Positions 11,601-24,900 of a stretch of DNA of 64,000 bases are shown here, piece by piece. The stretch spans positions 17,972,161 to 18,036,160 of the forward strand of contig NC_052046.1 of NCBI RefSeq assembly GCF_015832195.1, written 5' to 3'. The stretch comes from Motacilla alba alba. Taxonomy: Eukaryota > Chordata > Aves > Passeriformes > Motacillidae. Position 1 is the stretch's first letter. Each line of letters starts with the position of its first letter. The position numbers and the translations under genes were made by a program. Below the pieces are notes generated by a model, which saw only the letters and a list, made by a program, of their open reading frames with translations, did no database searches and was not told the DNA's origin.

Positions 11601-13837
11601 CCGCTTCCTGCGCAGAGCTTACGTGGTACGGAGGACTTTGTCCAAGCCTCCTACGTCAAAAGGGAATTAAATTTCAATGCAAACACAGGTTGCATGGTTG
11701 AGCCCTTAAGCCCACAACAAACTCTGCAGTTTAATCTGCTGCTGCTGTAGTCAAACTATCCTTGTTAAATAGTTTAAATTTAGCTGGTAGAGCCCTAGAG
11801 AGATTATTTTTGGGACACATTGTGTTTACTGATCTCCACTAATCATGCTGGATATTAATTCTGCTGTTCAAGAGCATATGCCTAGACCTTGTACTTTGTT
11901 GCTAATTTGTCTCTCTCCCATATATGAGGCAGAGACTCAAGGAAATTAGAAAATTGCTCTGACTGTTTCTACCAGGTCCCTTGATTAGAGCTTTGAGCAG
12001 TAGATCAGATCTGCACAGGGAGGCTGAATCCTGGCTGACCTTTTCTTCACTCTGAGTTTACAAACATGAGAAGGAACTTTGTTTACTGCAGATGTGCGGT
12101 TTGCTGGATGCACTAACAAATGTCAGCAGTCCAGCAGTCAGTGCTTCCCTCCCTCTGCTGCTCAGAAGTACTGTGCTGTTAGGTGAAAGTGCTCAAACTG
12201 GGGCAATAGGCAGCGCAACACTCCTTGCATTTTGTCCCCTACTGTAGTCCCACTTTGCAAAAGTGTCTCTTACAGGAGAAGCCCCAATACTTTCTTCCTT
12301 TTAAATTTTTTTTAAGCTTTTTGCCTTAGCAGGGAACCAAGGCAACCAAAATGTGAAGGAGTGCCCTGGGAAGCAGTTGAGGATGATATACAGATATAAC
12401 CAGGTGTGATTTTCAGTCACTGCTGAGGAATGAACCTCTGCTTCTGCTAGGATTTAGGTGCTAAAAACTATCCCTGTGATGGAAAGGGTGTTTTCTTCAA
12501 CCCTTCTGGTCTGGGAGACAGTGCTAGGTGCCAGGGCAGTGCAAGCAAGAGCAGAATGTATTTGGCGATTAGTTAATAATGAGGATTTAGTTATGAAGTG
12601 ACAAACTGTTATGGAATGGATACACAACTGCTGTGGTCATGCTGCTACTGCTCCACCTTGTGTGCTATGGCTTGTCCTTGGAAAATCCACCATGCGGTGT
12701 TACTCACATACACACTGTTAGGGAAATTTAACAGTATACATAACAACAGTATACATTTAATTTATACAGTCCCTGTTTAAACTTCCTGGTCAAACCTAAG
12801 TTTAAAATCCCAGTTGGACCATCCCAGACCTTGTGAAAAATATTCTGGTTTGCTGCATACTTTGGATAATAGCAGTATTACAGTGAAACTACTTCAAACT
12901 CCTCTGTAAGGTCTCTATTCCACTTTTATTGTTAGCAGTACAATGACAGCTGAAATATGCAGGTGTAAAGGGAAGAGAGGGAAAGAGTATCTGAGGGGAA
13001 AATGCTATTATAGAAATTATTTCTGCAAATACGTACCTTGGCAGCTCTTTTCTGAGTTCTCTGGTGGGCTGTGGAAGCAAAACAACCTGATTTTCAGACA
13101 AGATGCTCAAGTATATACAAGGATGTGCTGTATAGTTAGGTAATCAAGGAACAAGGAACTCTGTGGGCCTCAACATAATGTAAAGTAGCTTTTTGAGAAG
13201 GGCACTGTTGTGACGGTGAGAACTACAACTGTTGTGAGGAAGACTTCAGTCTATTTTCTGCTTGTCATGGGGAAATTATCTTGCTACAAATAGAAGTAAG
13301 ACCAATAAAAACCTGTCCAACTGTTAATTCTATTATTGGATAATAATACTTCAAATTCACTTTTTATTATAACTGAAAAAGTATCCCTTTCAAAAGTGGT
13401 GGAGACCAAAGGCACTTTCTGTTTGCAATCACAAAGTTTTGTTTTCTTTATGTAGCCTCTTATAAAATGTTTTTCTAAGAGGGCTCCACGCAAAATTAAG
13501 AAGTGGCACTAAGCAAATGACTTTACCCAAAATAGAAAAAAATATAATCCGCAGCTCCGTAGTGGCTGGTGTATTCTTATGCAAAAACTTCGAATGTATC
13601 TCTTCCCCTTCCAGTTCTTTTATTTCTTTACTATTCATTTCCCTGTATATGATTGAAACACTTTCAACAGAGCACTTTTCATGGACCGACCTTGATGACT
13701 AAAGAGTATTGTGCTGAATAGTGAATTATGTAAGTGTGAATAGGTGCTATTTTATCTGAAGAGAAAAGTCTCCCTTTCCTCTAGAAGAGCTGCCCAGCAA
13801 AAGACAGAGCTTCAATGGGCTTAATATTCAATTTCCA
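8631..13837. other. Unannotated stretch, mostly AT-rich
   Basis: No recognisable exon or interspersed repeat. The part 8700-9300 is strongly AT-rich. The minus strand at 10560-9880 looks somewhat like a transcript 3' end, with AATAAA at 9897-9892, but no protein can be named. An 11-bp direct repeat, ACAGTATACAT, occurs twice near 12731-12757. Confidence 0.4.
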
Positions 13838-14550
13838 TCATGGAGGAAGTAATCAAATGGGCTGATGAAATGGCACTCCAAATGAACACTGCAAAAATGA
13901 GTAAGCAAGCAAAACAGTTAGAAGATAAGTCTCAAGTAGATAAATATAAGGCCATGAATCTAGGAAAAGGCAATCTTAACCATGTCTACATGATGGTGGA
14001 CTTGGAAAGAGATCTTGGAGTCACTGTTGAGGGATTTCTTCAATTAACTTTCAGTATACAACAGCAGTATGCTAACAAGCCCAACAAAATGTTAGTCAGC
14101 ATTAGAGGGGTGATGAGAAGAAAAAAGGCACCCTTTATTTGGCATGTGCACAACTTAAGTTCTGGGTACAATTCCATTCTCTGCACTGCAAGAAGAACCT
14201 AGAAGAAGGCAGCAATCAAGATCAGTGTCTTGTAAGGAGATATTAAAATACAGGACATTAAAGAGACTCTTCATTTTGGAGCAGAGGAAGCTAGAGGCCT
14301 ATGCCTGAAGCCTACACAATCAGAAGGGAGGTGGATAGGCACAACTAAATTCCCAGGTATTGGGACTTGGGTCAGTCACTGAAGGTTGGTCAGAGATCAG
14401 TTTAAATCTGAGAGAAAACACTCCACTATGTGAGTAGTGATCTTCTAAATTTGATCTTGCAGGAGACTGTAGAAGGAGATGGTATCAGCATATTCAAATG
14501 TACGTTAGGCAATTTACTGGGTAATAGGCCTGGAAGCAGTTAACTTAAAG
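13838..14550 (+). mobile_element. Ancient CR1/L3-type LINE relic (RT C-terminal region)
   Basis: The plus-strand frame at 13840-14202 reads as a degraded LINE ORF2: EVIKWADEMALQMN, then KYKAMNLGKGNLNHVYMM, then LERDLGV, then QQYANKPNKMLVSIRG. These match, in order, the part of CR1/L3 reverse transcriptases after the catalytic centre (the W-A-N...K-C-K-V-M-H-L-G...K-D-L-G-V...A-N-K...L-G-x-I-R pattern). Downstream fragments up to about 14550 (LEERR-like, then VEGDGISIFKCTLGNLLG) fit the C-terminal end. It is heavily decayed and not functional. The family name is an inference. Confidence 0.7.
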
Positions 14551-17344
14551 GTCTAAGGGACACAAAATAGGCATGTATTCTCTAACAACCCTGACACAGC
14601 ATCTGAGGGTGCAGGAGGAAGGTGCAGGAGAACGAAGCCAGGAGAGCAGCAGGCTTGCGTGACTGGTGTCTCCTATCGTGCTGCTGGAGGCAGAGCATGG
14701 GGCTGGATGCACCCATCTGACCTCTCCCTTCATACCCAGCTGTTCAGCTGGCCAGTGTCCAGCTTGAGACAACTGCAGCCAGTGCTCGCAAAAGGGCAAT
14801 AAGGGATAAAGAGCTAGGACCTCACACAGCTGACAAACACAGACTGGTTCCAAACCAGCTTTGCCCTTTGAAAGAGGCTCATTGTCACTTAGTGCTTTGC
14901 TCCAGTGCCATGCTGAGGAGGGAAGAGGTGTCCAGTCTGGATGTCTTATGGACATCCAAAGTAAATGACATATAGTCGAGCTAGGGCAATTTAAACTTAT
15001 CCTTTGTGTGCAATGATGAACTGAATGTAAGTAGGTCCGAGGTTTAATAAATGAAGGTAAATGAGATCTAAACCCTTGGCCTCCTCTCTTCATAGGAAAC
15101 AAGGCTTTTGGAAACAAGTCACAAGGATTAGATAACTACATATTGAATTTATACACATTTTTATTAGAAATCTTCTGAATTATCTTTTAACAAAACCCTA
15201 TTTTTCTTTAAACAGGAAATATTTCTATTGCTGAAAGTTACACTTAAAGCCTCATTTTTTTAGTGGAAATGTTTATGTTTTCAAGAAAATTATTTTTTTC
15301 TCCGCTGAGAGATCATGTTTTGTTTTGGAAATTTGAAGAAAAGGCTTTGGCAGAAGTATTTTGGGTTCGACTGTCGAGGTCATGCTCTGTTTTGAAGTGG
15401 TTGTTTCCCCTCTGACAAGCCAAAGCTGAGGACATCTGTTACCAGGACAGATCTGTTGTGTCACTAAAAAACCTTGTGGGGAGGTCTGCAGTGCTGGGTA
15501 CCTGCAACAAGGCATCCCATCCTGCCTGCACATGGGTTGGGGCAGAAACCTGATGAGCTAAAAGGACTCCATGTGTGCATATGCAGCTCCCCCTCTATCC
15601 CTAAATGCAATACTTTAAAGAAATACCCTTCAAATAGCAGTTTTCAACCAAATGGGTTTTGTATATGAAATGAAATAAAGGAAAATTAAAAACAAAGTAA
15701 ACCAAAACAAGACCTTAGAAGAAAAGTTCCAGAAAACTTTGCAGCTCTACTTATTCTTTATTCTGTTACAGTTACCCAGGCAACCTAAGAACTCACCCAT
15801 GAAGAAGGTGGCAATGGAATTGACTTGAATGTATGACTTTTGGAAAAGCAAGATGGTATTTCATCATTGGCCACAACATCAACTGAAAAACTTTTTCTAT
15901 CAAAAACTGAAGTCAGTGGACACACTCATTGTCTCACAGGAGTGATTTGTCAACAGAAAGTGGAGTTCCTTTTATTTATTAATCTCTCCCTCTCTCTCTC
16001 TCCTTTTTCTTTTTTAATTAATCTTATTGGAGCTCTCTCATCTGGTGAGTTGATATTCAAACCCACTGCTATATCATCCTCATTTACTGTTCCACACAAG
16101 GGCAGAATAAACTTCAGTTAGAAGGTGTAGCAAAGGTTTGTGAGTGATAGACTTCAGCTTCCAGCTGAGACCACTTTGCCTTTCGGCATGAACAGGAGTG
16201 CTCTTGTCCTCTAATCATAAACTGTACCTGAAGTTTAAAAGATGCAGACTGACAGGACATTTCATCAAAACCGTATGTTAAAAGAAATACCCTCATGATA
16301 ATTTGTGGAACTTTTTTTTTTACTCTTAATTATGGTGATACTGGAATAAGTTCTCTTCCAATTTCTCCATTTGCACCTCACTCTAAGAGCTTCTGCAGTG
16401 TATTTCCTGCTGTAATATCTCTCCTGCAGTAGCAACTCCTTTAAAAACACATCAGCAGCTGCCTGTCACTTCAAGAAACCTTTTATTTGGCAGCCTTGTC
16501 AGGAGTGTGTTTTTTGGTATAGAAAATCCTTTTTTTTATCCTTAAGTGTCTGACCTTTTATCAAAAAATATACAAAACTTTGATAGTAAGAAGCAGAATA
16601 GCAAGAATTGGCTGCCATTACCTCATAAGGACTCTTCACACCCATGGGGTTTTTGGTGTCTGCAGCAACCTCTCTGCCTTGTTTTTCACTGCTCATTCCA
16701 AGAGTACCTGGTTCATGTCAATGATTAAATAACTTCCCATTTATTAAAGAACAAAATTTGAGATATACATACATGCCTTGTTTACATATTAAAAAAAAGC
16801 CTTTATTTCAGATTTTTGGTAATTCTCCTTTAGTCTTCTGAAAATAACAAGTTTTTAAAAGTTTTGAAAACAAGCTCCATCCATCACAGCAACTATGTCT
16901 TGTCTCCTTCCTTGGTTATGCCCACTATTTCTTTCTTCTTCAAATAGAAGCACAGATGACTAAATTCTCCAGGCACTATCTGCTATTCTCTCTGACTTTG
17001 ATTCCCTGAACAAACAAGATCTCTTGTGAGTAGTCTGTAAGGAGCAGGAGGACATGTGACAGAAGGGAAGAGTGTTCTGAGATTCTAACTGAAATTATCA
17101 GCACAATACCACCACAGCTGGAAGAGCAGTGGTCAGGGACAGCAGTGCAGGTGTTTGTTGAGAAAGTATACCTAGTTATAAAGGCTCTGAAATCTCTGCA
17201 GCTGGTTGAGGCCGCCACAAGCTCTGCCAGGGCAAAGCAGTGGTTCTCATGGCAGGGGGGATGTCTGCAGGAAGCTCACTGGACATGAAATGTTCTAAAC
17301 ATCTCTGATGCAAGCAAGAATAACTTCAGATTGTTTTAGCTTCC
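14551..17344. other. Unannotated stretch with a short CT run
   Basis: A (CT)n-rich run lies at 15983-16005. The 190-residue minus-strand frame at 14545-15117 has no recognisable domain, and nothing else can be named. Confidence 0.4.
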
Positions 17345-17785
17345 AGAGAAGGTTATGAAGGTGTTCGCAGGGCTGAACCACCTTCCCTGTAAAGACAGGC
17401 TGAGAGAGCTGGGGTAGTTCAGTCTGGAGAAGAGAAGTTCCCAGGCAGGCCACACCTAAAGAGCAACTACAGAAATGATGGGGAGGGATACTCTGTCAGG
17501 GACTATAGTGATAGGACATGGGACAATGGTTTTAAACAGAAATAGGGTAGATTTAGAGTAGGTATTGAGAAAATATTCTTTACTGTAAGGGTGGAAAGGC
17601 ACTGGAACAGGTTGCCTAGAGAAGCTGCTGATGCCCCATCCCTGGAAGCATCAAGGCCAGGCTGTGTGTGGTTTTGAGCAATGTGGTCTAGTGAAAAGTG
17701 TCCCTGCCTGTGGCTGGGGGTTGGGGACTAGATGATCTTTAAGGTTCCCTCGAACTCAAGCCATTCTATGATTCTATGATCAATA
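17345..17785 (+). mobile_element. CR1 LINE 3' end with ATTCTATG tail
   Basis: A 5'-truncated CR1 on the plus strand. It holds the end of ORF2 and the 3' untranslated region, and finishes with the diagnostic octamer tail CCATTCTATGATTCTATGA (17762-17780). Internal phrases such as GGTTGCCTAGAGAAGCTGCT and GACTAGATGATCTTTAAGG correspond to the CR1 C-terminus and 3' UTR. The coding part is too degraded for a continuous frame. The left limit is approximate. Confidence 0.92.
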
Positions 17786-19199
17786 AAAAGCCTTTTGTTT
17801 CCATATTTAAGCCTTGTCAATACAAGTTGTTGATAAAATATTTTTTTAATTTCTAGAAGCTAGATAGTGTTTTTTTATGGTTGATTGCCTATGGTAATTT
17901 TACTTCAGAAAAACGTTTCTCCAAATTCATGTCTATTTAAACGGGGCTGAGATCAAAGAGAATTTTTTTGTTTGTTGTTGAAAGAATAAGCCTATGTGAG
18001 TGAGAATTTTTAAAACCTATTTTCTATTTTGTTTGATAGAGTACTCCCTGCCTCTAGAAATTCAGAAGGAAAATACCTTGTATAAAAGGGTTTTAATTTA
18101 GAATTTTTTGATTCAGATAATGGCTTCATTGCCTTTAAAATAATTTTTCTTTTGTGCTTACGAAAATGACCAAGAAGTTAAAAGGAAAACATATAAAGAA
18201 TCTTTTAATCTGGAGGCCAATGTAGAGAGAAGGAAGAGAAACTGTGAATTGATAGTGAGAGCTAGTGACTGAGTAGAGGTGAAATGAGTATTACATACAG
18301 GGCTGCAGCCTGATAGATCCTTACTACATAAAGAAGAGTGGTGCAAGTGGTGCCCTATTTTTTTCCATTACAGGATGGAGAATGAGAGCAGTCACCTGTA
18401 AGCAACTTTTTCAAAGTACCCGTCCTTTTTTTTCCCATTCACAAATTTTTGCAGTCAAAACAAAAGTAGTATGAATCTAGCCACTGGAAGAACTGCAATA
18501 AATTTCTCTTCTTTTGTATTATCAAATGATGATGTAGAGATACTATACATAGCTGTTAGGCTACAGGGTGTGCAAAGACTACCATTAATGGTAAAAATTA
18601 TTGCTCCATTGACTCACATTGAAATGTTGATATCAGGAGCGGAATGAGAGGAATCAGATGGGGCATCAGTTCTAGAAGTTGTGGATCTGCAGAAAGGAAC
18701 AAGGCTATGGTTTCATGGCAGTTTGGGGAGTGCCAGGAGTTCATTATTTTTGTGCACTAACCTGTGTGCTTCTGACTGCCTGGCAGCCAGACAGGTCTGA
18801 AAAAGACCAACAGCATTGATATAGGAAGTGTGGATAACACAGGCTGTGCTGCCTGTTTGCTCCCTGGGAATAGGGATTGTACCTGATCTGTCAAGATATT
18901 TGGGGGGGAAGGTTACCCCTCTAGGTGCTTTAGAACAGGTTTGTATCAGCAAAAGTGAGTTTGCACAAATTCAGTAACCTGCACCACGCAGCTGTGGTTT
19001 GGTTTTTGAGATGTGATTACAGATGATAGTCTACATAGAGTCCAGAGATGCCAATATGGGGCTTCCATGCCCATGACTGCAGTAGGAGCTGTTGATATGA
19101 AGTACTGAGCAGGGTGAAAGGCCTCCTGTGAAGATCAGGAAGGCTCCTTAGATGCTGGTTGTGCTCTGGAGGCCACGGGCTTCGGCCCTCTGTGTTGCT
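17786..19199. other. Unannotated stretch, no feature recognised
   Basis: AT-rich non-coding sequence without a recognisable gene or repeat. Confidence 0.5.
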
Positions 19200-19203
19200 G
19201 GGG

Positions 19204-19609
19204 TGTGGGAAATGGATTTGTAGAAAATGACTGACTTAGAAATGCCATGGACTAAGACATACATTGTTGAGAGAGAAATAGAACTAGAAATAAGTTTCAA
19301 AGGACGCCTTGCAAATAAAACTAGATACTTTGGAGAAATAGAACTAGGGAAAGATGCATTGTACTAGGACCCATGAGGGGTAATTTTAGATGATTGCCTT
19401 TAAGATGTTTACAGCATGGTGTTGCAAAAATGATAGGCCAAGAAACACTTATAATGTATTGTAATTAGGAAATAGTTATCTTCTGATAGTAGTAGCTACA
19501 ATTATAAGATCTGTATTGTCTCATCCTTCCCATGAGACTAAAAATAGAATAAAAGTTTTTGAAATGCCTCTCAGTTGCCTCGTCTCTGGGTCAGAAAAGG
19601 GCTAAATCA
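19204..19609 (+). mobile_element. Probable ERV LTR, boundaries uncertain
   Basis: The segment begins TGTGGGAAATGG and has an AT-rich U3-like body. It carries AATAAA at 19548-19553, followed by a U5-like stretch (GCCTCTCAGTTGCCTCGTC). A CA at 19608-19609 would close the LTR, with GGGG on both sides (19200-19203 and 19610-19613). A run of four G is a weak duplication and the termini are not inverted, so the boundaries may be wrong. The promoter-hexamer-U5 order is the main support. No internal retroviral coding sequence is evident after it. Confidence 0.45.
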
Positions 19610-19613
19610 GGGG

Positions 19614-21840
19614 TTGCCTCGATGCGGAAACGACTGCAGAGGAGTGTCTCCTGCACCAGCCCTTCCGTGGCTGAAGACAGCTTGCAGAGGCTGCATGCAC
19701 CTTCTGCGCAGGGAACCAGAGCATTGAAGAACACTAAACTGTTTTGTTGGGGATTGGCAGAGGAGTGGCCTGTATGAAGTTTGGTCTCCTGAGATAGTAC
19801 AGGTGGAGTGAGTTTTAAAGAGAATTTGCTCTTGTCTCATGAAGTAATTGCATCTCTGAAGGTGTGTTCAGATCCTTATCTGGCTTATTGGATCAACAGA
19901 AAAATTGTCTGGTGTCGTGCATTGTACTAGGTCGCTTTAGGAATATGAATTGCATCTCTCAGAAAAGCACTGGTACTAATTGCAGATTTTTCAGAAATAC
20001 TGCAAGTAATTATGGCCTAAAAGTTAGTAAATCTTGCTCCATACATGCAGTAAAAACTAAATATGGATTAATGATCACTTCTATAATTCTTTGCTGTTTT
20101 TACCATGCAACACTTAAAACATTTTGTATATAATACTTGCATGGTTCTTGTGGCAGGTGATGTACCTGGGTAGCTCTAGTAAAATCTTTGCTTAACATGA
20201 TCCACTGGACATAAACTTTCTTACAGTTTTACCTCCCTTTGTGGTTAGTAACACAATGAACAGACAATTACTGTAAATATTCTCTCAAAGAGCCTCTCTT
20301 CCCTTGAAATCACTTGGCTTGGGACAATGCTGATGCCTACCACAAGCTCTAATCACAGCCTAACTTTGTAGCAGCTTTCAGTTTGTAGCCATAGTAAATA
20401 AACTACTCCTAATTACCTGTGGAAAAGATATTTTTCCAATGAGCTATGTGCTACAATCAAAATTTGATTTCTACAAGTATTTATGCAAAAAATAGTCCTT
20501 ATAGTCTTTCTTTGTTGGATGGCCCTAAAAGCTTGCTCAGGAATGAAAGGTTTGCACAATCATATCAAGGAATGATTTTTTCTGTGTTTCTTTGGCTTTT
20601 GTACATTTGAACGATGAAGGAAAATCTTTTCTGACAGACTTGTTGACTGTTTCAAGAACCAACTACCACTAAACTTACTAGTTTGGGATTATAGGTGAGA
20701 AAGGAAATGGCTTGTCTTCACAGTACTTGCATCATGATTTTTTCATACTGCTACATTCAACTGCATAAGCAGTTGTGGTCTATTAGGTAGGTGCACATCT
20801 CCTCGTGAAAACCATGGACATGCAAAGAGAGAGTAATAAAAGGATTATGTATGGTAAATCCAAACTTGAGGCTGAATTTTTAGAAATCTTGTTTGTATTA
20901 CCTTTTCATTTTCACAGCTCAATTAATCACAGTGGACTCTGTGTTTCAATTAAAAGAGAATCATAATTTGTTGTCACAGTGGGGTTTTTCCCCTTTATTA
21001 GTTTGCTCAATTTACAAGGTGCTGAAGAGTCAGCATCTGTGAAGAAAATATTATCATACATATTTTTTCCTTTTCTCTTATGTCTTGTGGTTTTGGTGTT
21101 TTTGTTCTGTTTGGAAAGAATAAGGATGAGGTATTCTGGTCATGAAGATGTAGAAAACTGCCTTGAAATTTATTGGCATGAGGATATCTAAAGAAAGCAT
21201 GTGAGAAAATTATACCTTTTTCCTTTTTTTTTTTTTAATAGGCTGTTCTGGATAAATTGGGACAAGAAAAATTGGCTTGGCTGGGCTTTGCTTGGCTGGT
21301 AAAAATACTCATTATAATTATGAATAAGTAATGCATCTCTGAGTAATAGTTGTGCAAGTATAAACTTGAAGTCTGAGGGAGGACTGAAGTTTGAAAAAGA
21401 CAAATGTAATTTCCTGTGTAAATTATATTTGTCTTGTGTCAATTATTATTGTCTTGCCATCTCTTGCAAGGAAAGAAAAGAGGAAATATGGGGATTCAGT
21501 GATTATGAGATTAAAGGATAGAAAATTAATTTAATGAAATTTTTAAGCATACTTTCGGAAGAAAGAAATTATTCTCCATTATTTGGTAGAAAAAAACCCT
21601 TAATTTGACTATGTTTCCTTAAAATGTATACAAATACAGTATTGGTACTGTATAATATTCTAACTAACACAGAATGGTATCAGTAGAACAAGTACTACAT
21701 GAATTAAAAGTTGGCCCAAAAAGGAAAACCTCACCAAATGCAATTATTTCTAGCATGTTCCACATTCTAGATTATTGTGAAACCTTCAACTATCTTGTGT
21801 TTTCATCAATAATCCAGGTGCATATATTCTCACATCGATC
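19614..21840. other. Unannotated stretch, no feature recognised
   Basis: Non-coding, AT-rich beyond 19950. The first 200 bases (19614-19800) are richer in CpG than their surroundings and could belong to the LTR-like element on their left. No coding frame is recognisable. Confidence 0.4.
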
Positions 21841-21913
21841 ATAAAAACCTGCCGGACTTCACAACATAAAATCATAACTGATTTTATGTTGTGAAGTCTG
21901 ACAGGGTTTTAAT
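21841..21913. repeat. Near-perfect foldback, 34-35 bp arms with a 4-base loop
   Basis: The left arm 21841-21874 and right arm 21879-21913 are inverted copies around the loop TAAC. The inner 19 bases of each arm pair perfectly. The outer part has about three mismatches and a one-base bulge, including one G-U pair in RNA. Weaker pairing may extend outward to about 21833 and 21924. It could be a palindromic miniature element, a recent inverted duplication, or a transcribed hairpin. The four-base loop is short for a microRNA precursor. Confidence 0.85.
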
Positions 21914-24900
21914 CAATGATGAGGATATTAAAGCTGAAGGGAGGAGTCAGGATGTCTCAGCATAGAAGGCCTAAATGCAGACAGTTTGCCATTACAAACC
22001 AGGCAACGAAGTCTACACCTTGAGTAAGAAGTCCAAAGTGTTAACTCTGTAAAGGTTGTAGGGGCCAGTCTGTCCCTTTCCATGCCCTGCCACCACAGTT
22101 CTAGGGTAAGAGAGGCTGATGCTGTCATCAGGAATGCAGTAGACAAGGAGGGAAGGGAGAAAGGGAACAAATGCTTCAATACAGTATGTGCCTGCAGAGT
22201 GCACCTAAAATGCAGAACAAATTTGAAGACGATGATGACAATGTCTATGAAAGCCATTGGAGGGCTGAAAGGACAGTCTGTCAGTGACCAGCTTAAACCA
22301 AGTCAGTCTTTTCAGCAGAAGAGCACTGAGTAGTTGTTGATATAAATTTCGTATGTATCTTCAAGTAATTTTTATTTGCCTGTATGTTGCATGTTCTTTT
22401 TCTTGGAAAGCAAATGGCAATAGAGGAAATGAAGACAAAGAGAAGGGACAGTTTCATTCCTTCAAAACAATAATGTTAATTTTCAGAGGAGGTAAGCTTC
22501 AGCTAGAAAAGTTATGCTTTAATCAGATGCATGTTGTTGAATTCAATACAGGATAATTAAATTAAATTTTATGGTTTGTGTTTTGCAAATGAGCATTCTA
22601 GGTATTGAGGGTGATTTATTAGTCTTCTGTTTTATAAATCTGGAAACTGGAAGAAAAAACATGGATAGCACTACTGCATTCTAGCTTCTCTTTCAGTGAG
22701 GCTGAAATGTGCTGTTCACAGAAGGCTCTGAATGTGTGCTGCTTTGACTTTCTTTCAAATACTACAAATATTTGACTACATAAAGCTCATGTAGGAACCA
22801 AACTGAATTTTCTATTCCTTCAAGCCATATAAGAAGTTAACCTCTGGTATATTGTTAACTAAATGGCAATGAAGGCAAGTAAAACATATCCTGATATGGA
22901 AAACACTTGAGCCTGTTGCTTGCTGCCTTGTGTTGAAGACTAAGCAAAGATGCCTTGGGGAATTTCCCCTTGCCTTTTGCCGGTGGAAATCTTCTTCCTC
23001 ACACATTTGTTGCTGCCATGCTTCAGAGGTTGCTCTGCATGGTGACATGTCCTGGTTCCTCTCTCCACTGCGCCAGCTGCCTACAGAGAGCTCATGGGCC
23101 CAGAGTGAGTGGGAAGCAAAGATGTCACCAGATGCCTCAGAACTCATGGGAGGAAGGCAGTCACCAGCAGTGCTCTCCCTTTGCTGCGTGTCCACATTAT
23201 CCCAGGAACTAGCTTCCCCAGATGCTTTGCCAGGTAGCCCGGTAGTCTGCCTAGGAGAGCTGGAATGAATTGTGAAAAGGCCACAGGGCTTGTGGAGTGA
23301 ATGCTAAACTGGTGTTACCTGTCTGGTCAGGGGTTGCAGAGAGTGAGTGTGAAGTGAGGCCATATGAGGACTAGCAGAAATGGAGTTTGGGAAGTGGTGG
23401 GTGCTTGGGGTTCTTGTGTCTACCGGTTACTACAGGCACCCAGTACAGATCACTTCAGTCTGGTACTTCAAGCCAAGCTAATTAAGCCTGCTGACAGAGA
23501 TGGAGTGCAATGACAGGATTTCTTTGTTCCCTTTGTTACCTTCCTTTGTGTTACCTTGGGCTGGGTGTGATGGTAACATGATTACATACTCTTTTCAGGC
23601 TGGGAGCACGGGCAGAGCTGGCCCGCATCTGCCATTTTGTGTTGCAAACTTCCCCAATTCAATCCCAAGCACAAGAGTGGGTGCTTGGCCATCTTCGTGA
23701 TGAGAAATCAGCAGCCAGGGGCACTGCTCAGATTGTATCATTTCCCATGTTCTGGGCCATAATGTCCAGGGGAACTTGATTTCAATTCACATTCTGTGGA
23801 TCAACAGGTTTATGCCCAAATGACTGGGGGCACCACTGAATGGCAAAATAATCTGTACCAAATCCTCAAAGTATTCTGTAATCAGGGATTGCTCAAAATT
23901 ATAGCCTAGCTGATGTGTTGCTCATCTCTCTGTTCTCTAATTGACCTGGATTCAGCAAGGATGGGCACCCACATTAAATGCTATCTTTCTGGATGAAATC
24001 TGAAGCCTCAGTCTTCAGATACCTTGGTAAATGGATTCTTGCACACTCTCAGAAGGACAGTAAGATCTGCAGGCTTTTGGCAGAAGTTCCTAAAGAGAAT
24101 GCAACAAATTACGTCAAGGTGGTGAGTTAATTGCTCAATAAAACTTGGTTTCTTTGTATTTTTATCTTGTTTCACAGCCAGCTAATTTTGTGGCAGAAGG
24201 GCCTGGAATTACATACTGAAACCTGTTCTGCTCGTCAGCTGAGCTGCTCTGTTAGTCTCTGATTGCTATATATCAGAGCTTATAATAGCAGCACTCCCAC
24301 GTAAAATTGACTGTTTGTGTATTGCCTACCAGAAGGATACAGCATTTAAACACAAAAACATAGTTGATTGTAAGGCGCAAGGATTTTTTTTGCTCTGGTT
24401 CTGCGTCTCCTCATTTGACATCTAATTTCATTGTACTCATGCTGGTGCAAATAAGACCAGATCTTTAACAGAGAAATATCTGAAATGATGTGGGCTGGTT
24501 TTATATTTGTGCTTCTTGGTTGAGCTTTGCCTTAAGATGTGGGTTCTGTTGAAAATATAAGGCTATGTCTGCACATGCATTTTTAAAACTAGGCTGTCTT
24601 TGTAATAACGGAAGTCTTAAAATAGCCGAGCAATATCATATCCCCACACATTCTTTTCTAAAGTTGATATATCTGTGGTGAAATTGCACATTACATGGAT
24701 ACAATTTGTTAGCAAAGCAGGGAAACTTTCTCTGGAAATATTCTCTCCCCAAATATGCCCTGTCAGACCCCCCCCAAAACCCCAACCAAACAAAAACCCC
24801 AAGGCAATTCCACAGAAAATTTTCAATTCTGAAAAAAAGCCTCCAAAACCTCATCTCATCTGACTTTTTTTTCACATTGAAAACAGGAAACTAGGATTTC

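Noticed and set aside
14545..15117. 190-residue minus-strand frame as a gene
   Set aside because: No recognisable domain, and its residues look like a translation of arbitrary mixed sequence.
15363..15380. GGTTCGACT, resembling a tRNA B box
   Set aside because: No A box at the right distance and no cloverleaf pairing around it.
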